From assembly GCA_001986395.2 (NCBI GenBank), contig MQVO02000008.1, forward strand, positions 310,001 to 374,000: DNA of 64,000 nucleotides, written 5' to 3'. Numbering within the stretch: the stretch's first letter is position 1; every line of letters begins with the position of its first letter. This document shows positions 50,940 through 62,400 of this stretch, one piece after another. The stretch comes from Irpex lacteus (Eukaryota > Basidiomycota > Agaricomycetes > Polyporales > Irpicaceae). The notes beneath the pieces are model-generated. The model searched no databases, was not told the origin of the DNA, and worked only from the letters and a program-made list of their open reading frames with translations. The position numbers and the translations under genes were made by a program.

Positions 50940-52514
50940 TCATCTTCGAATGATCAAAATAATCAACATCAACCCGCCCTCTCTGTTGCCCTCCGTAGGC
51001 GCAACGAACAAGTCATTCTTGTTCGGTCCAGTACGACGCAGGTCGAACTGTACCGGATTACCCCCTCCACCACTACCACCCTCCTCGCGTCCTTCAGCAT
51101 GATCCGAACCAGCAGAGGGACTGTCGAGCTGGTCGACGTAGTCGTCGTGCACCGCTTGGTCACCGACGAAGAAGTCTTCCACGGCGCCGTCGACGTCCAT
51201 GGGTTGTTGCAGACCGCCGTCGTCGTTGAACCCAGCGGGCTCGTTGTTGTTGTCGTCGTCCCAGGCGTCCACTCCGGCAATATCGTCGCGGAACATGGTG
51301 AGGTCTTCCATTGCGAACACGTCTTTGGAGAAGGAGAAGCCGTCGAGGGAGTGGCAGATGGCTTTGTCTTCGAGGTCGTCGATGTTTGGGATGTAGTTCT
51401 CTGTGAAGAAATGTAAAGTTTGAGTTAACGCAATGATAGAATGAAATGAGCTCGACCGCTTACTCCTGATCTCGGTGAGGTTCACCGCATCCGGTGGTTC
51501 CTCCAGCGAGTCCTCCTCTTCGCCGTCCTTGGCAATCGAGTCGCTCGCGTCGAACACCACCCTTGGACTCTCGTCCGAGACTACTCCCAAGCTGAGATGG
51601 CCCGTGAGCAGTCCCTGCGCACCTCCCTCATCGAAATCCGCACTCGTCTTCCTAAACAACGGATCCACGCGGAACCCCAGGTTGAGTTTCTTGCTCCGTA
51701 GCTGCGCGGCGTCTCTAGCCAATGTACTTGCAGGCCGACATGTCTTCTTCTTCTTGTTCTGTTGCGACCCACCCTCCTCGCCGCCCTCTTCGTCGTTGTC
51801 ACCGTCATCCTCGCCTACGCGTCTCTCGTTGGCGAGGTTACTGAGGAGCTTGCCGGTCTTTGTGCCGACGCTGTCGATACGACTCGTCCAGATCTTGACG
51901 CACCCGTCCAAAGTGAAGGAGGCGCGTTGGAAGTTGATGGAGTTGTCGGCGTTGTTCCGGAATAGGGACATGTCATGGAAGTAGTCGATGAGGGCGACGT
52001 TCCACAAGTTGTTCGCGTTGATTTTCTGTAGCGTAGTTAGTACCTGCTCAGTATAATGTAGTGAGACTGACATTGTCGGTAGTCATCTTCACCCACTCTT
52101 CGAAATTCGAGTGCATGACGTCCAGACAGACCTGTATCCTTGGTGCCTCCTCGACTGCAGGCAGCTGCTTCTGCCTGCCATGGGCGGTCGGTCATGCGGG
52201 ATCCTGTTCAGCAGCCCCCTCCCCCGAGGATCCCGCCTCGCCCTCTTCCATGAGCGACACCTTTGCACTCTTCCTCCTCCTCCGCTTCTCCGCAGCATCG
52301 TCGTTCAAACTGAGAGATTTCAGTGGCGGTCTGGCCGAGTCCATGTTGAGACTTGTGTCGTAAACATCGCTGAGGCGTTTCTTGGAGAGCGTGCGCTGCG
52401 GTTTGGGGGTCGGCTGCTCGTCCGGTCTGTGTTGCCGCCCGAGTCGTCGTCTGCATAGAGCTGGGCTGACTCCTCGGCCTCCTTTTTTGCGCGAGAGGGT
52501 CGTGAAGGTGGCAT
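50940..52514 (-). pseudogene. Condensin complex subunit 2 (CND2/BRN1, kleisin) fragment with frame breaks
   Basis: Condensin compacts mitotic chromosomes; subunit 2 is the kleisin bridging the SMC pair. Read leftward: MPPSRPSRAKKEAEE, then a frame change, then KKRLSDVYDTSLN, LKSLSLNDDAAEKRRRRKSA, HSNFEEWVKMTTDN, an intron (52071-52026), KINANNLWNVALIDYFHDM, NFQRASFTLDGCVKIWTSR and later SADFDEGGAQGLL and YIPNIDDLEDKAIC. This matches the N-terminal 430 or so residues of the family. The defects are a frameshift near 52450, an in-frame TGA at 52194-52192, and loss of everything after about position 51000, roughly half the protein. The gene should be essential, so an intact copy is expected elsewhere. 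Confidence 0.82.
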
Positions 52515-52835
52515 GGGGTCGAGACGAAAGAGCCAGTCAAACGCGGACGCGCATGAACACGGTGCACGTGCGCTTCACCGCGTGCCTTCCTTTTGCGGAT
52601 GCCATCTCGATGCCATCCACTCTCTGCCCGGGCCACCATCACCCGTCTCTCAAGATCTCACTAGCACTCGTCACTCACGCCCTCATCACCTCATCTCACG
52701 CTGCTCGCTCACTCACAAGTCTCTCGGCACGCGCGCTTGTTGTCAAACCAAACTGACAGAGCCTGAGTTCCCCGGTGGTGAGTTACATGACAGACTAGAA
52801 TAATTACGCTAGATAGGGAGAATGTAAGAGCAGTA

Positions 52836-52872
52836 AGAAGCGTACAGTGCGCCCATGCTACTGTACGCTTCT
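52836..52872. repeat. Perfect 13-bp inverted repeat (hairpin), 11-nt loop
   Basis: AGAAGCGTACAGT at 52836-52848 is the exact reverse complement of ACTGTACGCTTCT at 52860-52872. It lies between the condensin fragment and the antiporter-like C-terminal piece. Helitron 3' ends carry a hairpin about 10 nt before CTRR, but no CTRR is correctly placed here on either strand. Confidence 0.9.
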
Positions 52873-53595
52873 CAGCTCGTAAACTCACGTGCTGTCTTGC
52901 TAGATCGGGTTGTATGTTCTGGCCAAATGCGTATGTCAGGTCGGGAAATGGGCTGTAGTCGCAGAGCTGCCTGAAAAGGCAATTTTGGTGAGTTTCATAC
53001 CTCTCTACGAGTTCGCAGACGACTTACAGCGGTCGTTAAGTGCCTCAAACGCCTCCCACCATCTCCAAATCACGCTTCAAGTCATTAACTCACACTGCAA
53101 GTCGAAATCAACGGTTAGCAAGTCAACTTTGACTCAATCGAAGCCCATGGAACTCACCTCGTTCCAGAACACGCACGCGACCCCCGAGATCGTCTCTTCA
53201 CAGCGTCGCAACCTGCCCTCGCCATTCTGTAAGTCAAAACGCGCAAGTTAGCAGCAAACCGAACATCAACGAACATGAGAACTCACAGGCAGAGGTCGTA
53301 CGACATGCACGCCTTGGCCGAGGTACGTACGGCTTCAATACCATGCAAACGACGACTTACTAGTTTTCAACTCCCCACAGAAGGCACCCAACCTTTACAC
53401 GCACACACACCTCCCCTCACGCCTTGAACACGCCGTCCTATACCACCCGTCGGAATATCGAAGAAGATGCGGCTACAGGGGCCAGAAAGTCGAGAGGATG
53501 CATGGAGGCAGGGGCACGAGACGAGAACTGCGGAATACAAGTGAGTGACCGTATCCTCGAGCCCACGCACTAACTGACGACTGACGTACCTCGAG

Positions 53596-53799
53596 TTCAC
53601 AACCAATGATGCCCTCTCCTGCATCGAATGGCAAGACGTCCGCTCCGCCAACCCTCTGCGCAGTGCCGTCAAGATCGCCAAAGGGTTAGAGGCGTCCACG
53701 GTGGAGAGGCGTAGTCGGTTGTTGATCATCGCTGGACAGTCTAGGAGGCTTGCAGCGGAGAACCACCATGCGGAGCTGAAGGGGCTTATTGAGTATTGA
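53596..53799 (+). pseudogene. Possible KHA1-type antiporter C-terminal exon
   Basis: After a TCGAG acceptor the exon reads FTTNDALSCIEWQDVRSANP, then RSRLLIIAGQSRRLAAENHH, ending AELKGLIEY and a stop at 53799. The GRSRRLAVE..H.EEL-type segment is characteristic of the regulatory C-terminus of fungal Kha1, with Q replacing R in one position. Upstream, 52905-53590 shows several exon-like blocks bounded by GTGAGT, GTAAGT or GTACGT and CAG, but no family could be assigned. If the match is right, the two antiporter pieces flank the inverted condensin fragment, with about 200 residues missing in between. Confidence 0.4.
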
Positions 53800-54905
53800 A
53801 AGCTATGTACCACGTTAGATATTGAAAGCTATGTTCCACGTTAGAACTTGAATGTTCCACAAATGATGCAGCACCTTTAATATCAGATATACGCTTGCAC
53901 GACCATGGCGCTTCTTCAGATCTCTGACAGCGGTTCCCTGTCTCATGCCTGAATAAAGCTGTCAGGTAGCACTTAATTAAAAGCCCTCTATTTAGACTCT
54001 TATAGCTCTATTGAATGCTATGTACTATATTAGAATGTTCCGAAAACAACGCAGAACTTTTATTATCAGATATACACTTGCATGGCCACGGCGCTTCACT
54101 GGCAGCAGTTCCCTGCCAGTGTCTCATGCATGGATGGGGACGTCAGGTAGCACTAAGTCAAAAGCACTCTATATAGCCTCCTATAGTGCTACTGAACACT
54201 ATGGACAACATTAGGATACTCCACAAACAACGCACCACCTTTAACATCAGACATACGATTCCTTGTCTCATGTCTGGATAGGGTTGAATGTGGCTGTCAG
54301 GTAGCACTCAGTCAAAAGCCCTCTATATGACCTCTTATAGTTCTAAGGAATGTTATGTACAACATCAGGATGCTCTACAAAGAACGCACCATCTTCAATG
54401 TCAAACATATGCTTGCCTGGCCCAGCGTGAGCACGTCTTCTGCTGCATCTCAAACCATAGACGTTCCTCATCTCATGTCAGGTAGCACTTAGTCAAAAGC
54501 CCTCTATGTAGACTCTTATAGCTCTATTGAACACTATGTACAACATTGGGATACTCCACAAACAACGCACCACCTTTAATATCAGATATACGCTTACATG
54601 GCCACGGCGCTTCTTCTGCCAGTGATCTGCGGCAGCGGTTCCCTGTCTCATGCATGAATGGGGCCGTCAGGTAGCACTAAGTCAAAAGCACTCTATGTAG
54701 CCCTCTATAGTGCTACTGAGCACTATGTACAACATTAGGATGCTTCACAAACAACGCACCATTTTTAATCAGATATATGCTTGCATGGCCACAGCACTTC
54801 TTCTGATCTCTGGTAGTGGTTCCTTGTCTCATGTATGGATGGACCGTCAGGCCTGTCAGGTAGGACTAAGTCAGAAGTCTTTTATATAGCCTTCCATAGT
54901 TCTAC
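53800..54905. repeat. Satellite: six degenerate tandem copies, 155-190 bp units
   Basis: A marker word, GTCAGGTAGCACT (last copy GTCAGGTAGGACT), recurs at 53961, 54142, 54297, 54477, 54666 and 54855. The spacings are 181, 155, 180, 189 and 189 bp. Each unit also has ACAACGCACCACCTTTAA-type, TCAGATATACGCTTGCATGG-type and GTTCCCTGTCTCATGCATG-type words. The third unit lacks about 30 bp. The array starts directly after the stop of the antiporter-like exon and ends beside the transposase flank. No long ORF runs through it. Confidence 0.9.
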
Positions 54906-55388
54906 CGGAACGGCGAGTGGGTGGGAGGGAAGTAGCTGTTGTCACTCGAGGCCCTGCCCCTCCTGTCAATGGTTGACGGTCTTCTGTGGAGAGGTGTAGG
55001 TTAGAAAGCTGTGCGCTGGGACTTGCCGAAGGCTCATCGTAGTGTAGTAAATGCGCCAATGAACTGGGGGTATGGGATGTTGTAGTTGCAAAGAATGATT
55101 GAGTCGGCTCAGGCGGAGGGTCATTATTTAAGAGCACTGAAAGATCGGTGGCACACCTCGTAAAGGGACTCGGGGCGACTGAATTTGACCAGAAGAGGAT
55201 GAGCTTGAGTACGCACTCTAGGGAAGTTTGAGGCGAAGAGGTTTAGTATGTGTGACCGAACAAGAAGAAGGCGAAAGAACTCGGGGAAGATGCCGGAGGT
55301 AACGGTGGATTTGCGAAAGCAAAGGTGAGGTGGCTTGTGGTTTCGTTGGTCTTGAAGCTCACTGCTTGGGATTGGTCAGATACAGAAG
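54906..55388. other. Flank between satellite and transposase
   Basis: About 480 bp. A minus-strand frame (55137-54871, S/P/T-rich) has no motif. The 5' end of the transposon should lie here, but I could not find terminal inverted repeats by eye. Confidence 0.35.
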
Positions 55389-57498
55389 TTGAATGACGTT
55401 GACGATGGTGGTGCACAAGTTCGAAGTGTACTCACCGTTGCAGAAGCGTCGCGGCCCTATCGCCAGTTCAAATGTGAGGGAGCCAGTGATCCGCAGGAGA
55501 AGCGAGGGCGTCCACGGAAGGAGACTAGCACAAGAAGCAAAGGTCCCGTTCGTGTGAACTGGCAGCAACCTGTGTTATGGAATCAAATCCTGGACGCGTG
55601 CGATCATGTGGGCTGGCCTTGGGAACCAACGAGGATTGCGAAGCGACTTCATGATATTAATGCTCGCAGTTTTGCCACATTTGCCCCTCAGCGAATTTCC
55701 GACTGGCGCGATCCACAGTATACTGACAAGCTCGTCTGGAAGAAGAATGTCCTAAGCCGGGCTAGTGACGGGAATCGAGTTCGAGGAAACGTGACCTGTC
55801 ATGGTGTTCTGGTAAGTAGATCGCTAGTTAGTCTACTCATTGTTTACACCGTACTTACTGGCGCTATGTGTATAGGCTGATAAGCCTGAGGTTATTGAGG
55901 CAATCCGCGACGTCCTAAAGTCATTGCGATCCGCTTCTATCCACGTAGACCTGGTCACTGCGCGAGGACTTATGATGGGGATCATTACTCACCTCGCTCC
56001 AGAGGTGTTTGATAGGACGGACAAGAATGGATCTCACTTTCGATGTACTGAATCCTTTGTCCGTACCTTCATGAACCGGGCAATGGGCTGGACTCTGCGA
56101 CGTTCTACCTGTGCTGGCCAGAAGATTCCTATCAACGCAGATGAGCTGCTTCAGCAGATGTGTCTTCGCGCGGCAGCAGCAATCAGAGATGAAGATATCT
56201 TACCTGAATTCGTGGTCAATTCCGACCAGACTCAGGTCGTTTACACTTCGGACGGCAAGCTGACTTACAATCCGACGAGAAACGTGCGTTCACGCTTGTT
56301 GTTGGCGTTTCGATGAATGGAGAAGCACTTCCCTTTTAAGTCATCTATCACGGCGCCACTGCACGCTCACTACCAGCATCCAACGCTCCTTTCACCGACC
56401 GCGCAGAGGAACTTGGATTCCGTTTCGAGCCTTCCGAAACTAGCACTTACTGGTCTACGCAGAAGACAATGCGCTCGTATGTTTCTGATGTCTTGGCACC
56501 CCATTTCAACAAGCACAAGCAAGCTCTTGGACGCCCTGACTAGAAATGCCTATCATAGGGTTGATCGACGTCTGGTCAGTACACCGCTCACTCGAGTTCC
56601 GACTCTGGATGATGAACTACTACCCATGGATCCTCCTCAACTACCTGCCGGGAGGTTGTACCGGCCTCGGGCAACCCTGTGATGTTGGCATCCAGCGGCC
56701 TCTGAAACATGCTATCCGGAGAGCCGCACACAAGCATGTTGTGGACGAGACGTTCCAGAAGTTACGCCAGGGTGAGAAGGCCTCAGATATCAAGCTCGAT
56801 AAGTCGATAAAAGTCCTTCGCGATCGGTCGGTTGAGTGGTTGGTCAAAGGCTATGAGGCGATCAATGATGCTTGAGTTCATACAGAAGGTGCGCCAGGTT
56901 TTGCTAATGACTGCTGGTCTCATCGTGCTTATTGAAGGACAGGCTTGGGAGATGTGCTCTGTTGGGGAGTTCAACATGTAACATGTCTTATAAGAGCCTC
57001 TCCAGCTCTGCCATCCGTCATGAGCTAAATCGGGTAGCACAAAGTCCATTCTACTCTGAAATCACATCCGGCCGTAGTCAGAACGCCCCTCAGTCATCAG
57101 ATGGGCCTGATGGTCAATATGAAGAAGACATTCTCCCAATCGACGACGACGCTTACGACGACACTAGCGTATCGACACGTCGCGTGAAAAAACGCACTGT
57201 TCGAAAGGCTACTCGGAAAACCGGTAAAGGCAAGAAACCTCGTACCACCAAGGCTGCCGCCGCGAAGCCGCCGATCGTGCAAGGCCATTCCAGGGAAGAC
57301 GACGAGCTCAATAGTGTCCCAGGCTATGACGGTTTTGCGCTCATCGATGGTAAGGTCACTCTCGCTGTCCCCACCATTGCAAAAACTCGGACGTCCACTC
57401 GTACACGTTTCAAAGTGGAGCGCTATGCTGATCCTCTCTGGATTGATAATGATGTGACGACTTCAGAGGGCGAGGAAATGGACTCAGACTCCGACTAA
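55389..57498 (+). pseudogene. Pogo-type DDE transposase, inactivated
   Basis: The protein is split over at least two exons. The N-terminal part holds RGRPRK-type basic DNA-binding residues and WEPTRIAKRLHDIN. After an intron at about 55812-55875 come KSLRSASIHVDLVTARGLMM, then FVVNSDQTQVVYTSDGKLTY with the first catalytic Asp, then IDVWSVHRSLEFR with the second Asp, then YLPGGCTGLGQPCDVGIQRP. The C-terminus is acidic and basic (about 57100-57498), ending DSDSD. The defects are a deletion and frame change after TYNPTRN, a TAA at 56337-56339 in place of a Gln codon, a TAG at 56541-56543 likewise, and further stops after it. This copy cannot make transposase. It may be non-autonomous if its ends are intact. 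Confidence 0.85.
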
Positions 57499-57894
57499 CT
57501 TAGTATCATGTATGTATACAGCGTTTCGCATGTATTGACGGTGCCGCAGGCTCGCAAAATATAGTATTTATCTTTGGACTGTCACAAGCGGACGAGAGGT
57601 TTGTGACGTGCGACAACGGGACCTTAGCAGCGGGGACGGAGCGGATGTGACATGCGACCATCCGCTCTGCGCATTAAAGTACAGTAGCGAGCAAACACGG
57701 AGCACGTACATCAATCCTCGAGAGACAACAAAAAAAGACGAATAAACATGAGGAAAGAGGGGAGAGAGGATATAGCTGCGGTGAGGTTTGACGTGAGAAG
57801 ACAAGTTGATTTCCTCTTGACCCAATCAGACAGTTTTCCTGTAGTGCAATCAGCACGGGTTGGTTAGCACAGATAACACAAACACTCACCCGAC
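57499..57894. other. Spacer with no gene
   Basis: About 400 bp; the 3' end of the pogo element probably falls here. No TIR was identified. Confidence 0.35.
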
Positions 57895-58340
57895 TTCTTG
57901 ATTGTGAAGCGACGAGGGCCATCTGAGCCCTGCAGATTCTTGAAGCTCATAATAGGGATATGCGATGTGCCCGTGGCGAACTGCAACAACCAGGATTTAC
58001 GCTCGGGAGGTCAGCTGCGCACGCACTTCCAGAACCACTGTACGACTTCAAGACCTCATAGCCACAGTATTCCGTGAACTTGGTCCAGTCATCACTGCGA
58101 TGAGATCACGATGTTAGGTATAAAATAGGCTATAACGAGTTTGCGGAAACACTTACATGTCGATCTCCGACATACCACCGATGAGCAACTCCAATTCACG
58201 CTCATCGAAGACGTTGATGAGGTCCTGAGGAATGAGTTCGCTGAAGCCGGACATGAAGACATCAAACTACTCCATGACACGCGACGAGAGATACGGTACT
58301 CACTGCTCGAGACTGCAAGTTTGGTCAATCAATCGACACA
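57895..58340 (-). pseudogene. Rsp5/NEDD4-type HECT ubiquitin ligase fragment with frame breaks
   Basis: The HECT C-lobe of Rsp5-type ligases carries the catalytic Cys that passes ubiquitin to substrates. Read leftward: EYRISRRV, a one-base frame change, a TAG at 58269-58267 where the family has Gln, then [37 protein letters not shown], an intron, DDWTKFTEYCGYE and, after a gap, [20 protein letters not shown] followed by [11 protein letters not shown]. The order and wording follow the Rsp5 C-terminus. The piece ends before the active-site Cys and the start of the gene is absent, so it cannot be an active ligase. A possible upstream exon (VVVRVNELVKNYRVV, near 58570-58510) is uncertain. Confidence 0.85.
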
Positions 58341-58854
58341 GATAATTGTATTTTAACAATGCGTACCGGTAGATCTTCTACTATACTTTTCAAAGACCCT
58401 GGTTTACTTGTCTGAAGTCGACTCGTCTGGGGGTGGCCCTTAGTTCAGAGAGGGACATGACTTGATCAGAAATCAACGCTCCGACTCACCGAGAAGTGTG
58501 GCAATGACTACGCGGTAGTTCTTAACGAGCTCATTGACTCTGACGACGACAGCGAAGATGGTAGATGCTTAGCGGGAGAGAGACGATGTTGGTGCAGGAG
58601 GAAGATGTCGCTGTCACATTCAGTTACTGCTGTGACACAAAGAAAACTCAATGCTGTACCAAGCGCCAGCGTCGAGCGCGTTGAACTTGACTACGTCCGT
58701 TAACTATCTCGAAGCTCACTTTCCCTTCACAAGCTACTTTGAACAGTATCCCTTATATAAAGTAAGTTATCAATACATGTCCATACAATACTCTAAAATA
58801 GCTGTACTATAGGCGATATAGTATTGGTTACTATCTTCTAAGTAGTAATCCTGT
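58341..58854. other. Spacer, no certain gene
   Basis: About 510 bp between the HECT fragment and the next exon-like block. A weak helical minus-strand frame at about 58510-58570 is the only signal. Confidence 0.35.
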
Positions 58855-59442
58855 GTGCTTTGCTGGCAATATTTAGTCCGCGGTCCCGTCTTTCCAGCAC
58901 AAGTGAGTACAAATGATCAGTATTTCTCTTTTGTTACTCACCCAAGTGACTATAGATTCATGCCAGAGATTAACGAATGTCGTTGCTCTGCCGAGCTTGT
59001 GCATTCATTTATTGCTGATGTGAAGGAGAAGTTCCCGCCACCCCAGGCCGGTAAGCCTTTCGAGGAGCTACGACTGCTCAATCTGTGGTCAGACCCCACA
59101 AAAGCCGAGGCCAAGCGTTCAAGGGATCGTCGTATCAGGGCCGGCCATGTCTATGTACTGAAACCCTCTGCTCGAATCCGCCGAGGTCCTAACAAGGCTC
59201 AAACGCCGGTATACCCCAACCGCGACATACTTGGTCATAAAGGGAAGACTCATGTCAACAAGCAACATATTTTTCTGGACGATGCAAAAGCTACACCACG
59301 GGACGTTATGCTCAAGTTTGTTGATATTTTCGGCGCACCGATCTGGTGTCAGGCGAGTTATTTGTGCATTTTCGTTATTTGTGTACTTGGGGGAGTGAGG
59401 CCATCAAGTGGCAGGGAACGATTCCTGAGTATTTTGTTCTAA
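58855..59442 (+). pseudogene. Hypothetical protein fragment, apparently cut off beside the Helitron ORF
   Basis: With an intron at 58903-58955 (GTGAGT..CTATAG) the frame gives FQHKFMPEINECRCS, HSFIADVKEKFPPPQAGKPF, EELRLLNLWSDPTKAEAKRS, RIRAGHVYVLKPSARIRRGP, PVYPNRDILGHKGK and DVMLKFVDIFGAPIWCQ. Composition and spacing look like a real, conserved protein of unknown family. After WCQ at 59352 the frame turns hydrophobic and intron-like (donor GCGAGT) and no downstream exon follows; the helicase ORF on the other strand begins only 110 bp further on. No start codon exon is identified upstream. Confidence 0.4.
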
Positions 59443-59465
59443 TTTACAGCTAGTAATTCTATCTA

Positions 59466-62400
59466 CTATCCAATGACACGATTGTAAATGACTACTATCG
59501 CCTTTCTTTGACCAGGAGCTGTTTGTAGTAGTTGTGAATGCATGTCATTTATATGTGACTCGTATCTTGACTTCGATCCTGTCTGAATTCCGTCATTGTA
59601 CCATATTCTTCCCTCTGCGTCAATAATTCGGCATGTAAAGTGAAATCCGCCAAAGTAAATGATACCTGCCAATCGATAAATGTCTTCGTTGAACTGAATT
59701 TGTCTTTCAAATCGTACTGGTAGCTTATCATCTAATCGGATATGTATGAATGGAATCTTTGTAGTGTATTGGTATCGATACTCAGTTTGTGTCTGTTGAC
59801 ACCTTGGACACTTAGACTTTGTTTTGGTATTGAAGAATGCATGCATCCAATTTGATATACTTTGACCTGCTGCTGAACCTGCTCTTATTGTCTTTTTTTT
59901 CCATGCTTCATCTGTACAGTGTAGTAACATGAATTGATTTAGTACTTTGGACTTTACATCCTCCTTACAATTTTTACAGTAGAGCGCCCTTTTGCCTGAT
60001 GCTCCTCCCAAGTTTAACATGTAATAGCATAGCTCATGTATATCTGCTCCATCTCTAGACAATGGAAATTGAGTGGGATAGTCAATGCATAACAATTGTC
60101 GAACGGCTTGTCTTTTCATTTCTAAAGTTGTACCATCGTTCGAACTGAATGTTAAATCAAAACTTTGCAAGTATTTGCCGCCCAGTTCTACAACATTTTT
60201 CCAGTCAAAGGGCGTAGTACGTAGTATGTCTAATAAGATAGTAAATACACTATCGTATGCGCAACTGTATGTTTCAGCATGCCAGACAAATCCCAATGGA
60301 CCCTCTTCTCTTGATGTACTGACTTCTGTTGTAGCTCGCTTATTAGCCACATTTGGTACTTCACTGTGCTTTCGTTTGTGTCGGACCAGTTTCGGAGTTT
60401 CACTAAGTTGTAGTAATTTTGCAGTTCCTTTGGCAGAAACATAGTTTGGTTGTCGTATAGCCTGTGATTTTTTGGGAGTTTTTCCATTTTTTATTGCTGT
60501 ATCTTCTGCAACCCGCTTATGATCAATAATCTCCCATTCTGCCTCATTGAAAGGATCAGCCAATCTATATGGCTCTGCTTCTGTCCACTTCAAAGGTCCA
60601 GGCATACTTTTGGGATTATATTTATCACCTTTCTTTTGGCGATAGGATGATATTAGATGTGATCTAGTTTGCCCAGATACACCTGCTGGCAGTTTTCTAT
60701 TAAATCGCAGCTTGGTTATCTCATCCAATATTTCCAACTCACGAAACTCCTGTCTCAAGTACCCATCAAGTCCTCCTGTCATGTGTTTCGTTGAAAAGTC
60801 TTGAATTATCAAAGTGCCTTCATAAGTAGATCCTCTTGAAAGACAAGTATATATAGCCTGATGGCTCTTGCAGTTTTGAATATCAACTACATTGTACTGA
60901 CGGGTTCGGCCTTGTGATGCAAAGTCTGTCATGCCAAAATTCAATAATACTGGTACTTGTGTTCGTGTTATATCAATTGTTCTTCCGTCGTGAATTTTGC
61001 AACCTATGTTGATCGGCTCTGCAACAACAGGCACAACATTTTCTGGCAGGCCAGGAAGTTGTATTGGTGTTGGGTTCGCTGTAAGTTTTACAAACAGAAC
61101 TTCCAATGCATTGTGTTCTGAGTCAATGGCTTTGCTTTGCCAACCAACTACAATACCCTCTGCACCGTTTGTTACAGAGCATTCAGTGGCTTTATTTTTC
61201 TTGATCATAATAGGCATTCCAACACATAGTGCTAACTTTCCTGGATGATGACTGGTGCAGCTCGGAGGTAGATTCCACAAGTAGAATTGATCATTTACAC
61301 TCAAGTTGTTTGATTTACGTAGTGGATCAATATGCTTTTTCTGTGCTTGTCGTGTGCGTTCTTTTGTGTTAGTATGCAGTCTATCTATAGAATAGAAGTA
61401 CGTTAGTGGCTGATCCAATTCCTTCACAAGTCGCACACAACCAAGTTCATTTAACTTGTCACGAATTGCATTGTAGGTACACACTACTGATACATTGCGA
61501 AACTGTTCATCACTCCATTTTGGTCTGTCTTCTGACTGTCCAGCAATTCTTTGCCGCAAGAACTTTATATCTTCTCTTGTACAAGCTTTGTATCTCAAGT
61601 TCTCTAGCAGAGTTCGAAATTTTGCATCATCTTTTGATTGCGAACGTTGTCGCATGTTTTGACGTAGTATTACCACAGTTGTAAACTGATGCCACAGTGC
61701 TTTTCCTATGGACGTTTCTTGCTCTGAAACTGACGAAGTTCGATGCACTATAGACTCCACTTTGGCTGCATATAAGGCTTTTCCTGAGCCTGCAGGAGGT
61801 AGTTGGGCAAAATCTCCTGCTAAAATCATATTCTTACCTCCAAAAGGATTGCTTTCATCACTTGTGGCTTTACACATCTTTTTACAAATACTATACAGGC
61901 TGCGACAGTCAAGCATAGAGACTTCATCTAAGAATATATAATCTACATCGCGCAAATGAGACTTTACCTCTGACAAATTGGACAGACGATCTTCTGCCTC
62001 TTTATTGAAAGTATTCATTCCTAGGAAAGAGTGATAGGTTGAACCTCCAATTAATGAAGCAGCTGCCCCTGTAGGAGCAATACAAGTAAATCTATATTCT
62101 TCGTTTCGTGATTTAAAGAATTGAATTAGTGCTTTGATCACTTGTGATTTCCCTGTACCAGCCATTCCTCCAAGATACATCTTCAATTGTGTTGGATTCT
62201 TAAGTGTTGCGTGATTTGCTACAATTCGAAATGCTCTGGACTGTTCTTCATTCAAAGTAAATGAAGTGCAAACTTCATCTATCAGATTTCGATCCTCTTT
62301 CTTTGTTGGTTTGTATAGACGTGAAAAATATGACTCGTCCACAATCTTCAACGACCCTTCTGTATCCTTTTCATCGATCTCATTATCTGATTGCTTACTT

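Noticed and set aside
59430..59470. CTAG at 59448 as a Helitron 3' end (reverse strand)
   Set aside because: There is no hairpin at the required distance, so the terminus was not called.
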